Shown: positions 18,301 through 25,837 of the stretch, one piece after another
How positions within the stretch are numbered: the first letter of the stretch is position 1
How the letters are laid out: every line of letters starts with the position of its first letter
Source of the DNA: Flagellimonas okinawensis
GTDB taxonomy: Bacteria; Bacteroidota; Bacteroidia; Flavobacteriales; Flavobacteriaceae
Length of the DNA: 64,000 nt
Assembly (NCBI RefSeq): GCF_029194005.1
Contig: NZ_JARFVA010000004.1
Coordinates: 62,001 to 126,000 of the forward strand
Direction of reading: 5' to 3'
Position numbers and translations under genes: made by a program
Notes under the pieces: model-generated
The model's database searches: none
Told to the model about the DNA's origin: nothing
What the model saw: only the letters and a program-made list of their open reading frames with translations

Positions 18301-18695
18301 TGGACTTACAGAACGAGTTTTCCGATATCACTGTGAACAATCTGATCCCGGAGGATCTGCGCACATTGGATTTTAATGATTTCATGGGGCGAATAGGTGA
18401 AATGGATGCTGTTTATGAGAAAATCAAGGCTGGTCAACAAGCCGGGCATGTATTGCGCTATGTCGGTGATCTTCATGGAGACCTTCAACAGGATAAGGGT
18501 GTGTTGGACGTTAAATTGATACCGGTTCCCAAGGAAAGTGCATTGGGACATGTAAAAGGTTCCGATTCCATAATTGAAATTTATACGGAGTCCTATGGTG
18601 AGCATCCATTGGTGATTCAAGGCGCCGGTGCAGGAGCCGCTGTAACGGCAAGAGGAGTATTTGGTGACATTTTAAGAATAGCAGAAAAGATATGA
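15309..18695 (+). CDS. thrA: Fused homoserine acyltransferase-like / aspartate kinase / homoserine dehydrogenase
   Basis: An 1128-residue three-module protein. Residues 1-315 are a MetX-like alpha/beta hydrolase (homoserine O-acyltransferase) with an intact triad: Ser123 in GGSLGGGIAWEM, Asp266 in GVNSDLFFT and His299 in LHGHDAFLMEF. From about 327 comes aspartate kinase (ILKFGGKSLANGEG, then TTLGRNGSNYSAALLA and THVDGIFTANP), with ACT regulatory domains around 640-760. From about 772 the homoserine dehydrogenase domain begins with the nucleotide-binding LALFGHGTVGG and continues with ETNVGAGLPLIDTIK and EPDPREDLSGNDVGRKL. It would catalyse the first, third and acylation steps from aspartate toward methionine; aspartate-semialdehyde dehydrogenase must come from elsewhere. 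A SAM riboswitch precedes it, and its stop overlaps the sulfhydrylase start by 4 nt. Confidence 0.92.
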   Translation: MDLRHLAISDFKTLNGSVQDLELSYQVFGKPLHTAPIILVNHALTGNSNVAGKEGWWSDLIGDGKCIDTEKYTILSFNIPGNGFDGFVIENYKDFVAGDIARIFLWGLEQLDIDQLFAIIGGSLGGGIAWEMTAINPNITEHLIPVASDWKSTDWLIANCQIQEQFLVNSKQPVHDARMHAMLCYRTPESFKERFKRSTNEELKVFNVESWLMHHGKKLQERFQLSAYKLMNQLLKSIDITRNGDAAFKALQESNTKIHIIGVNSDLFFTAEENKETFKRLAQANANVTYGEVQSLHGHDAFLMEFEQLEKLLQPVFQPEGKTERIKILKFGGKSLANGEGIERVLKIIAKRAVVNEQFAVVVSARGKATDQLENLLDKAASGKGFEEELKKFASYQKNNFDIDISEELNAIEKILNGVSLTGDYSLKTKDEILSYGELLSAKYVTASLNATGLNAKLFDSRKLITTDDNYSNAEVDQSTSKENVLRYFHELDSGTIPVITGFIGSNRDGSTTTLGRNGSNYSAALLANYLDASELINYTHVDGIFTANPDLVSDAKLIDVISYSEANELANFGANILHAKTIIPLIEKNIPLRICNTFNDDNEGTLIGPKTDNGGIKSLSVLDHMALINLEGRGLLGKVGVDMRIFRALGQNGISVGIVSQGSSERGIGLVVDGSKADKAKKVLDQEFETDYSSKDINQITVVKDVSVISIVGMDLSSFHKPFNALAKNQVIPLLFNNTVTGKNVSMVVKKSDLHKAINVIHGQIFGIAKKINLALFGHGTVGGTLIDQILDSERSIEERKSLDLRIFAVSNSRKVLLDAKGIGADWQERLEKEGVPYQVDDIISFAKRNHLENLIAVDNTASNTFVENYEPLVKHGFDLVSSNKIANTLSFDTYKSLRKCLESNQKQYLYETNVGAGLPLIDTIKLLHLSGENITRIKGVFSGSLSYIFNTFSEKDVSFSEIVKEAMESGFTEPDPREDLSGNDVGRKLLILARELDLQNEFSDITVNNLIPEDLRTLDFNDFMGRIGEMDAVYEKIKAGQQAGHVLRYVGDLHGDLQQDKGVLDVKLIPVPKESALGHVKGSDSIIEIYTESYGEHPLVIQGAGAGAAVTARGVFGDILRIAEKI

Positions 18696-19864
18696 GCAAG
18701 CAAGGCAAGAAATTTGAGACACAGGCAATACGGACGCAGATGGAACGCAGTCATAATTTGGAGCATTCAAGCCCCATTTATATGACATCCAGTTTTGTAT
18801 TCGAGGATGCTGAAGATATGCGGGCATCTTTTGCGGAGGAAAAGGAGCGGAACATATATTCCAGGTATTCCAATCCAAATTCATCCGAATTGATCGATCG
18901 TGTATGCAAAATGGAAGGTGCGGAGAATGGGTTCGCTTATGCCTCTGGCATGGCCGCAGTTTTTTCCACATTGGCAGCTTTGTTGGACTCGGGTGACCAT
19001 GTGATATCCTCCAAGAGTATTTTTGGCTCCACACATACGCTGTTTACCCAGTTTTTTCCAAAATGGAACATAGAGACCAGTTATTTTGATGCCAATGATC
19101 TTTCGGAAATAGAGGGACTTATAAAACCCAATAGCAAGATCCTTTATGTGGAGACACCTACCAATCCCGGGGTGGATGTATTGGACCTGGAAGTATTGGG
19201 GCAAATTGCAAAGAAGCACGGGCTTATTTTTGTAGTGGATAATTGCTTTGCCACTCCCTATTTACAGCAGCCCATAAAGTTTGGGGCTGATTTGGTCATT
19301 CATTCAGGCACCAAACTTATGGATGGTCAGGGAAGGGTGCTGGCCGGTATTACGGTAGGTAGTGGTGAATTGATGGACAAAGTATATCGTTTTTCAAGGA
19401 TTACCGGACCGGCCTTATCTCCCTTTAATGCGTGGGTGTTGTCCAGAAGTTTGGAAACATTGGCCATTAGGGTCGATAGGCATTGCGAGAACGCCCTAAA
19501 GTTGGCTACATTTTTGGAAGGTCACGATAAAATTGAATGGGTTAAATATCCATTCTTAAAATCACATCCAAAGCACGAAATTGCAAAAAAACAAATGAAG
19601 GCCGGAGGTTGTGTGGTAGCTTTTGAGGTTAAGGGAGGTCTCGATGCCGGAAGGAAGTTTTTCGATAGTATCGAATTGTTGTCACTGTCCGCCAATTTGG
19701 GGGATGCCCGTAGTATTGTGACCCACCCCGCATCCACGACCCACAGTAAGCTCACTACGCAGGAGCGCCTGGCCGTTGGTATATCGGATGGCATGGTTAG
19801 GGTGTCCGTAGGCTTGGAGCATATCGATGATATTATTTCTGATATCGAGCAAGCTCTGGGATAA
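18692..19864 (+). CDS. metZ: O-acyl-L-homoserine sulfhydrylase (Cys/Met metabolism PLP enzyme)
   Basis: A 390-residue PLP enzyme that joins sulfide to acylated homoserine to give homocysteine. Family features include YSRYSNPNSSELIDRV, YASGMAAVFSTLAALL, VETPTNPGVDVLDL, VDNCFATPYLQQP and the PLP-lysine segment HSGTKLMDGQGRVLAG; the DGQGR wording is typical of the MetZ (O-succinylhomoserine sulfhydrylase) branch rather than cystathionine gamma-synthase. Whether the acyl group is acetyl or succinyl depends on the fused MetX domain upstream. The ATGA overlap with that gene shows translational coupling, and both are under the SAM riboswitch. Confidence 0.9.
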   Translation: MSKQGKKFETQAIRTQMERSHNLEHSSPIYMTSSFVFEDAEDMRASFAEEKERNIYSRYSNPNSSELIDRVCKMEGAENGFAYASGMAAVFSTLAALLDSGDHVISSKSIFGSTHTLFTQFFPKWNIETSYFDANDLSEIEGLIKPNSKILYVETPTNPGVDVLDLEVLGQIAKKHGLIFVVDNCFATPYLQQPIKFGADLVIHSGTKLMDGQGRVLAGITVGSGELMDKVYRFSRITGPALSPFNAWVLSRSLETLAIRVDRHCENALKLATFLEGHDKIEWVKYPFLKSHPKHEIAKKQMKAGGCVVAFEVKGGLDAGRKFFDSIELLSLSANLGDARSIVTHPASTTHSKLTTQERLAVGISDGMVRVSVGLEHIDDIISDIEQALG

Positions 19865-19901
19865 TATTTTGATACCTGAAATTAGGGAGGTAGGTTGTTA
19901 A

Positions 19902-19912
19902 TTTTCCCTATA
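19902..19912 (-). promoter_or_regulatory. Possible Rrf2 half-site in its own promoter
   Basis: The minus strand reads TATAGGGAAAA, resembling the right half (ATAGG-n-TAAAA) of the three candidate operators at 20395, 20475 and 23721. It overlaps a TATATTCG -7-like box 1 nt before the rrf2-family start, which would allow autoregulation. Only half the motif is present. Confidence 0.3.
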
Positions 19913-19917
19913 TTCGT

Positions 19918-20328
19918 ATGATGCTCTCCAAGAAGACAAAATACGGACTCAAAGCCTTAACCTACCTCGCTAAGGTGTCGGACAATCAGCCCATTCAAAT
20001 AGCTGAGATTGCGAAGCACGAGAATATTTCGCAAAAATTTTTAGAAAGTATTTTACTTACTTTAAGAAGAAACGGTCTGTTGGGCTCAAAAAAAGGTAAA
20101 GGTGGAGGATATTACCTAATCAAGGAGCCAAAAGATATTCTCATGACCACGGTAATGAGGGTATTGGAGGGTCCTATTGCCATGGTCCCATGTGTCAGTT
20201 TGAATTTCTATGAAAAATGTGACGACTGTCCCGATGAAGGGGAGTGCTCCGTGCACAAATTAATGTTACAGGTCCGGGATAGTGCACTTGAGGTGTACAG
20301 GAACAATACCCTGGAAGATCTACTCTAA
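19918..20328 (+). CDS. Rrf2-family transcriptional regulator
   Basis: A 136-residue winged-helix regulator of the Rrf2 family (IscR, CymR, NsrR). The N-terminal wHTH reads LSKKTKYGLKALTYLAKVS, IAEIAKHENISQKFLESIL and KGKGGGYYLIKEP. Four cysteines at positions 92, 101, 104 and 110 (CDDCPDEGEC) could hold an Fe-S cluster, although the spacing differs from the classic IscR set. Its place between the methionine genes and the cysteine/sulfate genes, and repeated motifs upstream of those genes, suggest a CymR-like regulator of sulfur assimilation. A second ATG follows directly at 19921; a -7-like box ends only 1-4 nt before the start, so the message may be leaderless. Confidence 0.88.
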   Translation: MMLSKKTKYGLKALTYLAKVSDNQPIQIAEIAKHENISQKFLESILLTLRRNGLLGSKKGKGGGYYLIKEPKDILMTTVMRVLEGPIAMVPCVSLNFYEKCDDCPDEGECSVHKLMLQVRDSALEVYRNNTLEDLL

Positions 20329-20394
20329 ACTAATCAAGGTTTTATTGCTTTCTAGTTGATTATTGAAAAAAATCAGCCCTATTTTTCGTTAATC

Positions 20395-20415
20395 TACTAA
20401 AACTATAGGATAAAA
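20395..20415 (+). promoter_or_regulatory. Candidate Rrf2 operator, copy 1
   Basis: TACTAAA-A-C-T-ATAGG-A-TAAAA. It is identical at 18 of 21 positions to copy 2, 80 bp downstream. It lies upstream of the predicted -33 element of the DUF2061-cys operon, a position suited to activation or cooperative binding. Confidence 0.5.
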
Positions 20416-20433
20416 GTAATTTTATGTTGCCAT

Positions 20434-20467
20434 TTGCTTTTCGTTCCAAAAAATAATTTTACTTTTG
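20434..20467 (+). promoter_or_regulatory. Promoter of the DUF2061-cysHDN operon
   Basis: TTG (20434-20436), a 23-nt spacer and TACTTTTG (20460-20467) match the Bacteroidota consensus TTG-N17-23-TAnnTTTG. It lies between the two candidate operators. Transcription should begin near 20472. Confidence 0.65.
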
Positions 20468-20474
20468 AAAACCC

Positions 20475-20495
20475 TACTAAATCGATAGGGTAAAA
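20475..20495 (+). promoter_or_regulatory. Candidate Rrf2 operator, copy 2
   Basis: TACTAAA-T-C-G-ATAGG-G-TAAAA, whose flanks form an inverted repeat ACCCTA (9 nt) TAGGGT. It overlaps the predicted transcription start of the cys operon, a position suited to repression. Confidence 0.5.
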
Positions 20496-20507
20496 AAAGA
20501 ATAAAAA

Positions 20508-20771
20508 ATGATCACGGAGCAATTATTGGTGAAAAGGGAAAAGGAGCAGGGTACTTATGAAAAGGACAGTACATCCGAAAGCCCTAAAAGGAGTATTGTG
20601 AAATCCATAAGTTGGAGAGTGGTCGGCACCTTGGATACCATTATTATTTCATGGCTCGTAACAGGAACCTTGTCGTTGGCATTTTCCATCGGTTTGGTGG
20701 AGCTGGTGACCAAAATGGTACTCTATTTTTTTCACGAAAGAATATGGAACTCCATAAAATGGGGTAAATAA
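20508..20771 (+). CDS. DUF2061 small membrane protein
   Basis: An 87-residue protein with a charged N-terminus and a DUF2061 domain: KSISWRVVGTLDTIIISWLV then LAFSIGLVELVTKMVLYFFH and the end ERIWNSIKWG. Two membrane helices are expected. The family is often found in sulfate-assimilation clusters and sometimes fused to or next to CysND, but its function is not known. It leads the cys operon, 11 nt before cysH, directly downstream of the candidate Rrf2 operators. Confidence 0.85.
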   Translation: MITEQLLVKREKEQGTYEKDSTSESPKRSIVKSISWRVVGTLDTIIISWLVTGTLSLAFSIGLVELVTKMVLYFFHERIWNSIKWGK

Positions 20772-20782
20772 AATAGCTGGAT

Positions 20783-21406
20783 ATGGCATTGACTCAAGAA
20801 GAAATACAAAATTTGAATCGCCAATTTAAAGGCATTCCTCCGGAAGAGATTATTTCGTGGGCCATCAACCATGGGAAATTACCTGTGGTCACCACCAATT
20901 TTAGACCCTATGAGGTAGCTATCCTCAGTGCAGTGACCGAGGTGGACAATAAAATTCCTGTCATTTGGTGCGATACCGGATACAATACCCCGCAAACCTA
21001 TAAACATGCAGAGGAACTGATCGCAAGATTGGGCCTGAACATAAAATTGTTCGTTCCCAAGCAGACAACTGCCCACAGGGATGCGGTAATGGGTATACCA
21101 CAAATAGATGACCCCATGCACAAAGAGTTCACCGAGCAGGTTAAGCTGGAACCTTTCCGCAGGGCCATGGAGGAGTATAAACCTGATGTTTGGTTTACCA
21201 ATTTAAGAAAAGGACAGACTGCACACAGGGATTCCCTGGATGTATTGAGCTTGAGCAAAGACGGTGTATTAAAGGTCAGTCCGTTTTATCATTGGAGCGA
21301 TACCCAACTGGATGCCTATTTAAAGGAGCGTCAATTGCCCAATGAGCACAAATACTTCGATCCCACAAAAGTATTGGCCAACCGTGAATGCGGTTTGCAC
21401 ACCTAA
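20783..21406 (+). CDS. cysH: Phosphoadenylyl-sulfate reductase family protein
   Basis: A 207-residue reductase that makes sulfite from activated sulfate with thioredoxin or a similar reductant. The catalytic cysteine sits in the C-terminal RECGLHT motif (Cys203). Other family segments are WCDTGYNTPQTYKHAEEL, DVWFTNLRKGQTAHR and SPFYHWSDTQLDAYL. The CC and CxxC pairs that bind the [4Fe-4S] cluster of APS-specific enzymes are absent, and the PP-loop is degenerate (VTTNFRPYE), so PAPS is the expected substrate. No APS kinase gene is in the window, which leaves the substrate question open. Confidence 0.85.
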   Translation: MALTQEEIQNLNRQFKGIPPEEIISWAINHGKLPVVTTNFRPYEVAILSAVTEVDNKIPVIWCDTGYNTPQTYKHAEELIARLGLNIKLFVPKQTTAHRDAVMGIPQIDDPMHKEFTEQVKLEPFRRAMEEYKPDVWFTNLRKGQTAHRDSLDVLSLSKDGVLKVSPFYHWSDTQLDAYLKERQLPNEHKYFDPTKVLANRECGLHT

Positions 21407-21463
21407 TCAACGATAATGAATATTCGCCTCTCTATGGGGTGATCTCAACTAAAAGATATAGCC

Positions 21464-22411
21464 TTGAGCACACTTGCAGAAGAAATTAAAAAGCCGAAAA
21501 TCGCCAGTCAGTCAGAAAGACCGGGTGCAAATGCTTTGGAGCACGAAGCCATTTACATTATGCGCGAGGTAGCGGCACAGTTTGAAAAACCAGTCCTGCT
21601 ATTTTCAGGAGGAAAGGATTCCATAACATTGGTGCGTTTGGCACAAAAGGCATTTTGGCCCGCCAAGATACCCTTCCCATTAATGCATATCGATACAGGT
21701 CACAACTTTCCCGAAACCATCGAGTTCAGGGATAAACTTGTAGAGGAATTGGGGGTTGAGTTGATCGTACGAAATGTGCAGGACTCCATTGATGAGGGTA
21801 AAGTAGTGGAGGAGACCGGAAAATATGCCAGCAGGAACATGCTCCAGACCACGACTTTATTGGATGCCATTGAAGAATTCAAGTTCGATGCCTGTATCGG
21901 CGGAGCAAGAAGAGATGAAGAAAAGGCAAGGGCGAAGGAGCGCATCTTTTCCGTGCGGGACGATTTTGGACAATGGGACGAAAAAAACCAAAGACCGGAA
22001 TTGTTCGATATGTTGAACGGAGAAATAGAAATAGGCCAGAATGTTAGGGTTTTCCCTATCAGTAATTGGACCGAATTGGATGTATGGAGCTATATCCAAA
22101 AAGAAAATATTGAGATCCCATCCATTTATTTTGCGCACAAACGAAACACCTTCCTAAGGGATGGATTGATTTGGTCGGCAGAGGACGATGTCGTATTCAG
22201 GGCCGATGATGAACAAGTAGAGGAACGAATGGTGCGTTTTAGAACCGTCGGTGATATGAGTTGTACGGCTGCCGTTGAATCTTATGCCGATACCATTGAT
22301 AAAGTGGTGGCAGAGATCAGGGACTCCAGAATATCGGAACGTGGTGCACGTATTGATGACAAGCGCTCCGAAGCGGCCATGGAAAAAAGAAAGCAACAAG
22401 GATATTTTTAA
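21464..22411 (+). CDS. cysD: Sulfate adenylyltransferase subunit 2
   Basis: A 315-residue PP-loop ATPase subunit that makes adenylyl sulfate together with the GTPase CysN. The PP-loop is LFSGGKDSITLVRLAQKAF; other landmarks are HIDTGHNFPETIEFRD, GGARRDEEKARAKERIFS and the long C-terminal end SEAAMEKRKQQGYF. The start is a TTG (STLAEEIKKP follows); no ATG occurs before residue 34, which is inside the conserved region. It lies 57 nt after cysH and 14 nt before cysN. Confidence 0.95.
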   Translation: MSTLAEEIKKPKIASQSERPGANALEHEAIYIMREVAAQFEKPVLLFSGGKDSITLVRLAQKAFWPAKIPFPLMHIDTGHNFPETIEFRDKLVEELGVELIVRNVQDSIDEGKVVEETGKYASRNMLQTTTLLDAIEEFKFDACIGGARRDEEKARAKERIFSVRDDFGQWDEKNQRPELFDMLNGEIEIGQNVRVFPISNWTELDVWSYIQKENIEIPSIYFAHKRNTFLRDGLIWSAEDDVVFRADDEQVEERMVRFRTVGDMSCTAAVESYADTIDKVVAEIRDSRISERGARIDDKRSEAAMEKRKQQGYF

Positions 22412-22425
22412 AGGGAAAAAAACGA

Positions 22426-23673
22426 ATGGAAGTTTTAAAGATAGCAACAGCAGGAAGTGTAGATGATGGTAAAAGTACCTTGATCGGAAGATTGCTTTAT
22501 GATACAAAGTCGATGACCGATGATAAATTAGAGGCCATTGAGCGAACCAGCAAACAAAAAGGATATGATTATCTTGATTTTTCACTGGCGACCGATGGTC
22601 TGGTGGCGGAAAGAGAGCAGGGAATCACCATCGATGTGGCCCATATCTACTTTTCTACACCGTCCAAAAGCTACATTATTGCCGATACTCCCGGACATGT
22701 GGAATATACACGAAACATGGTGACCGGTGCATCGACCTCACAAGCATCGATAATTTTGATAGATGCCCGAAAGGGAGTGATAGAGCAGACACACCGTCAC
22801 TTTTTCATCAATAACCTCTTAAGGGTCAAAGATGTAATAGTGGCCATCAATAAAATGGATCTCGTTGATTTCTCGGAAGAGACCTATAATAAAATCAAAT
22901 CCGATTTCGAGGAATTGATGGGAAAAAGGGATTACCAGGACCAGACCATTACTTTTATTCCGGTAAGTGCCCTAAAAGGAGACAATGTGGTCAACCGCTC
23001 CGAGAATACACCTTGGTACGAAGGACAGACCTTATTGGAGCATTTGGAAGCCTTGGACCAAAAAGATATTTACAATACAGGGACACCCCGTTTCCCCGTA
23101 CAATATGTAATCCGACCCAAAACTGAGGATTTCCATGATTTTCGTGGATTTGCCGGAAAAGTTTATGGTGGTGAGTTGAATGTCGGCGACGAAGTAGTGG
23201 TTTTGCCCTCAATGACGCGTTCCAAGATCAAGGACATTTATTTTTATAACGAACAATATAAGACCGCACCAAGAAGGTCTTCCGTGACCATCACCTTGGA
23301 AGATGAGGTAAATGTGAGCAGAGGGGATATGTTGGTCAAGGTAGGTGACCTACCGACCGTGGACAAACAATTGACCGCAACGGTGTCTTGGATGGATAGT
23401 GCCAACTTTGTGCCAGGGGGTAAATATGTGCTTCAACACGGAGTAAACAAAGTACTGGCCAAGGTGGATGCCATCGAACACAAGATCCACCCGGATTATT
23501 CTGGGATCGAGGAGAATGTGACCGCACTTCAGATGAACGATATAGCAAAGGTAAAGCTAAGGTTGAACAAGCCTATTTTCTATGATAGGTTCAAAGATCA
23601 TCGAACCAATGGCTCGTTCATTATTATCGATAGTAGAACAAACAATACTGCAGGCGTAGGATTTATTGATTAG
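22426..23673 (+). CDS. cysN: Sulfate adenylyltransferase subunit 1 (GTPase)
   Basis: A 415-residue EF-Tu-like GTPase that drives APS synthesis by CysD. G1 is AGSVDDGKSTLIGRLL, G2/G3 are REQGITIDVAHIYF and ADTPGHVEYTRNMVTGAS, and G4 is VAINKMDLVDF. It ends after the beta-barrel domains (GVGFID), so the CysC APS-kinase domain found fused to many CysN proteins is missing. It is the last gene before a gap of 73 nt that holds the third candidate Rrf2 site. Confidence 0.96.
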   Translation: MEVLKIATAGSVDDGKSTLIGRLLYDTKSMTDDKLEAIERTSKQKGYDYLDFSLATDGLVAEREQGITIDVAHIYFSTPSKSYIIADTPGHVEYTRNMVTGASTSQASIILIDARKGVIEQTHRHFFINNLLRVKDVIVAINKMDLVDFSEETYNKIKSDFEELMGKRDYQDQTITFIPVSALKGDNVVNRSENTPWYEGQTLLEHLEALDQKDIYNTGTPRFPVQYVIRPKTEDFHDFRGFAGKVYGGELNVGDEVVVLPSMTRSKIKDIYFYNEQYKTAPRRSSVTITLEDEVNVSRGDMLVKVGDLPTVDKQLTATVSWMDSANFVPGGKYVLQHGVNKVLAKVDAIEHKIHPDYSGIEENVTALQMNDIAKVKLRLNKPIFYDRFKDHRTNGSFIIIDSRTNNTAGVGFID

Positions 23674-23720
23674 TATTCTTCCATTTAGCTGGAAGAAGGG
23701 GAGTTTATTTTATTTAACTC

Positions 23721-23741
23721 TATTAAAAAGATAGGAAAACT
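23721..23741 (+). promoter_or_regulatory. Candidate Rrf2 operator, copy 3
   Basis: TATTAAAAAGATAGGAAAAC(T) matches copy 2 at 15 of 21 positions, with the GATAGG core kept. It ends 5 nt before the sulfite reductase start. The degenerate ends make it less sure than copies 1 and 2. Confidence 0.35.
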
Positions 23742-23746
23742 AGATT

Positions 23747-25837
23747 ATGCAAAGTTTTAGAACAGAAATTGAAAACCCGGTTGTAGAGAAGGACATCATC
23801 GAATTGGAGAAAAAAATTCGCCAGTTCAAAGGAGGGGAAGTGGATGAGGAAAAATTTCGTAGCCTCCGACTAGCACGTGGGGTATACGGACAACGCCAAC
23901 CAGGAGTTCAAATGATTCGAATCAAGCTGCCCTATGGTAAAGTGACTTCCAATCAATTACTGAGAATCGCCGATGTTTCGGATGAATATTCCAGAGGACG
24001 TTTGCATATCACTACCCGCCAGGATATCCAGATACATTATGTGGATTTGGAGAGGACGCCGGAATTATGGGCCCAATTGGAAAAAGATCAGGTGACACTT
24101 CGCGAGGCCTGTGGTAATACGGTACGCAATGTGACCGCTAGTGAAACTGCTGGAATCGATGTGAACGAACCTTTCGATGTTTCTCCCTATGCCCAAGCTG
24201 TGTTCGAATACTTCCTTAGAAACCCCATCGGACAGGAGATGGGAAGAAAGTTCAAGGTTTCTTTTTCGGCCAGTGATGCGGATACGGGTTTGTCCTACAT
24301 GCACGACCTTGGGTTTATTGCAAAGGAAAAAGATGGTGAAAGAGGTTTTAAAGTGATGTTGGCCGGAGGTCTGGGATCACAGCCACGGCATGCCGACGAG
24401 CTTTATGAGTTTTTGCCCACAGATAAAATTATTCCACTGATGGAAGGTGTGATCCGTGTATTTGACAGATACGGTGAACGTAAAAGTAGGGCCAAGGCCA
24501 GGATGAAATTTTTGTTGAAGGATTTGGGACTGGAAGGCTTCAAAGCTTTGCTGGAAGAAGAACAAACCGCCATTCCACATAAAACCTTTTCCATTAATGT
24601 TGATGATTACCCAGAAGTAAAGGTCGCTACGGTTGAAACCCCTGAGGTTTCCATCGAAGACCAAGAAGCTTTTGAACAGTGGAAATCGACCAACTTGGTG
24701 CCTCAAAAACAGGAAGGCTATGTGGCCATCGGTATTAAAGTGCTTTTGGGTGATTTTTATACCGATAAAGCCCGTGAGCTCGCCAAATTGGTAAAGGATT
24801 TTGCCGCAGGAGAGATTCGTTTGTCGCTCAGACAAAACATACTGATTCCTTACGTAAAAGAGGACTTGGTTCCTTTCATTTATCAAGAATTGAAAAAACT
24901 TGGATTTGCAGAAGCAGGTTATAACAAGGCATTGGACATTACGGCCTGTCCAGGGACCGATACCTGTAACCTTGGTATTGCGAGCAGTACGGGAATCGCA
25001 GATGAGTTGGAGAGAGTGATCAAGGCCGAATACCCACAGTACATCAAGAATCCGGATGTTGTAATCAAAATCAGTGGATGTATGAACGCTTGTGGGCAGC
25101 ACAATATGGCACACATAGGCTTTCAGGGCATGTCTGTTAGAACCAAGGATAAATTGGTAGCTCCTGCACTTCAAGTGTTGTTGGGAGGAGGGAATTATGG
25201 CGATGGTAGGGCGAGATTTGCCGATAAAGTTGCCAAGATTCCAAGTAGGAGGGGACCACAGGCACTCCGTCTTATTTTAGATGATTTTGAAGCCAACGGA
25301 AACGGGAAATCATTTACCGACTATTATGAGGATAAGGGGCAGATTTATTTTTACGACTTCCTTAAACCTTTGACGGATGTGGACAATCTTACCCAAGAAG
25401 ATTTTATCGACTGGGGCAATGAGGAAAAATATAAAAAAGAGATAGGTGTCGGAGAATGTGCAGGGGTCATAGTGGATTTAGTGGCCACATTGTTCTTCGA
25501 AAGCCAAGAGAAGATAGAAAATGCCGAGGAGGCCATTAAAGAAGGCAAATGGGCAGCAAGTATCTATTATTCGTATCAATCCATCGTGAATTCTGCCAAG
25601 GCATTGTTGACAGCAGAAAAGGTAAAGACCAATACACATGCCAGTATCATCAAGGATTTTGATAAACTATATGTGGAATCAAATAAAATAGCCTTCGAAG
25701 GAGGGTTTGAACAAGTTGCCCTTCAACTGAATAAAAACGAACCGTCTGAATCATTTGCAAAAAGCTATGTGGAAGATGCCAAAACAGTGCTGCAGCGATT
25801 GGAAGCGTTCAGAAAAATGGAGTTGGAACATGTATAG
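23747..25837 (+). CDS. Sulfite reductase haemoprotein with C-terminal HEPN-like domain
   Basis: A 696-residue sirohaem/[4Fe-4S] reductase, here expected to reduce sulfite to sulfide. The first ferredoxin-like half has RLHITTRQDIQIHYVD. The cluster cysteines are C401 and C407 (ACPGTDTCNLG) and C445 and C449 (SGCMNACGQHNMAHIGFQG). After about residue 565 comes an extra, mostly helical region of roughly 130 residues (EAIKEGKWAASIYYSYQSIV, SAKALLTAEKVKT) that looks like a HEPN fold and is not part of the catalytic unit. Nitrite reductase is the alternative; the neighbours (cysHDN, cobA) favour sulfite. The cobA start lies inside its last 8 nt. Confidence 0.92.
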   Translation: MQSFRTEIENPVVEKDIIELEKKIRQFKGGEVDEEKFRSLRLARGVYGQRQPGVQMIRIKLPYGKVTSNQLLRIADVSDEYSRGRLHITTRQDIQIHYVDLERTPELWAQLEKDQVTLREACGNTVRNVTASETAGIDVNEPFDVSPYAQAVFEYFLRNPIGQEMGRKFKVSFSASDADTGLSYMHDLGFIAKEKDGERGFKVMLAGGLGSQPRHADELYEFLPTDKIIPLMEGVIRVFDRYGERKSRAKARMKFLLKDLGLEGFKALLEEEQTAIPHKTFSINVDDYPEVKVATVETPEVSIEDQEAFEQWKSTNLVPQKQEGYVAIGIKVLLGDFYTDKARELAKLVKDFAAGEIRLSLRQNILIPYVKEDLVPFIYQELKKLGFAEAGYNKALDITACPGTDTCNLGIASSTGIADELERVIKAEYPQYIKNPDVVIKISGCMNACGQHNMAHIGFQGMSVRTKDKLVAPALQVLLGGGNYGDGRARFADKVAKIPSRRGPQALRLILDDFEANGNGKSFTDYYEDKGQIYFYDFLKPLTDVDNLTQEDFIDWGNEEKYKKEIGVGECAGVIVDLVATLFFESQEKIENAEEAIKEGKWAASIYYSYQSIVNSAKALLTAEKVKTNTHASIIKDFDKLYVESNKIAFEGGFEQVALQLNKNEPSESFAKSYVEDAKTVLQRLEAFRKMELEHV

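Noticed and set aside
25440-25837. HEPN region as part of a toxin-antitoxin or defence system
   Set aside because: It is fused in frame to a housekeeping sulfite reductase, lacks the RNase motif, and has no nucleotidyltransferase partner.
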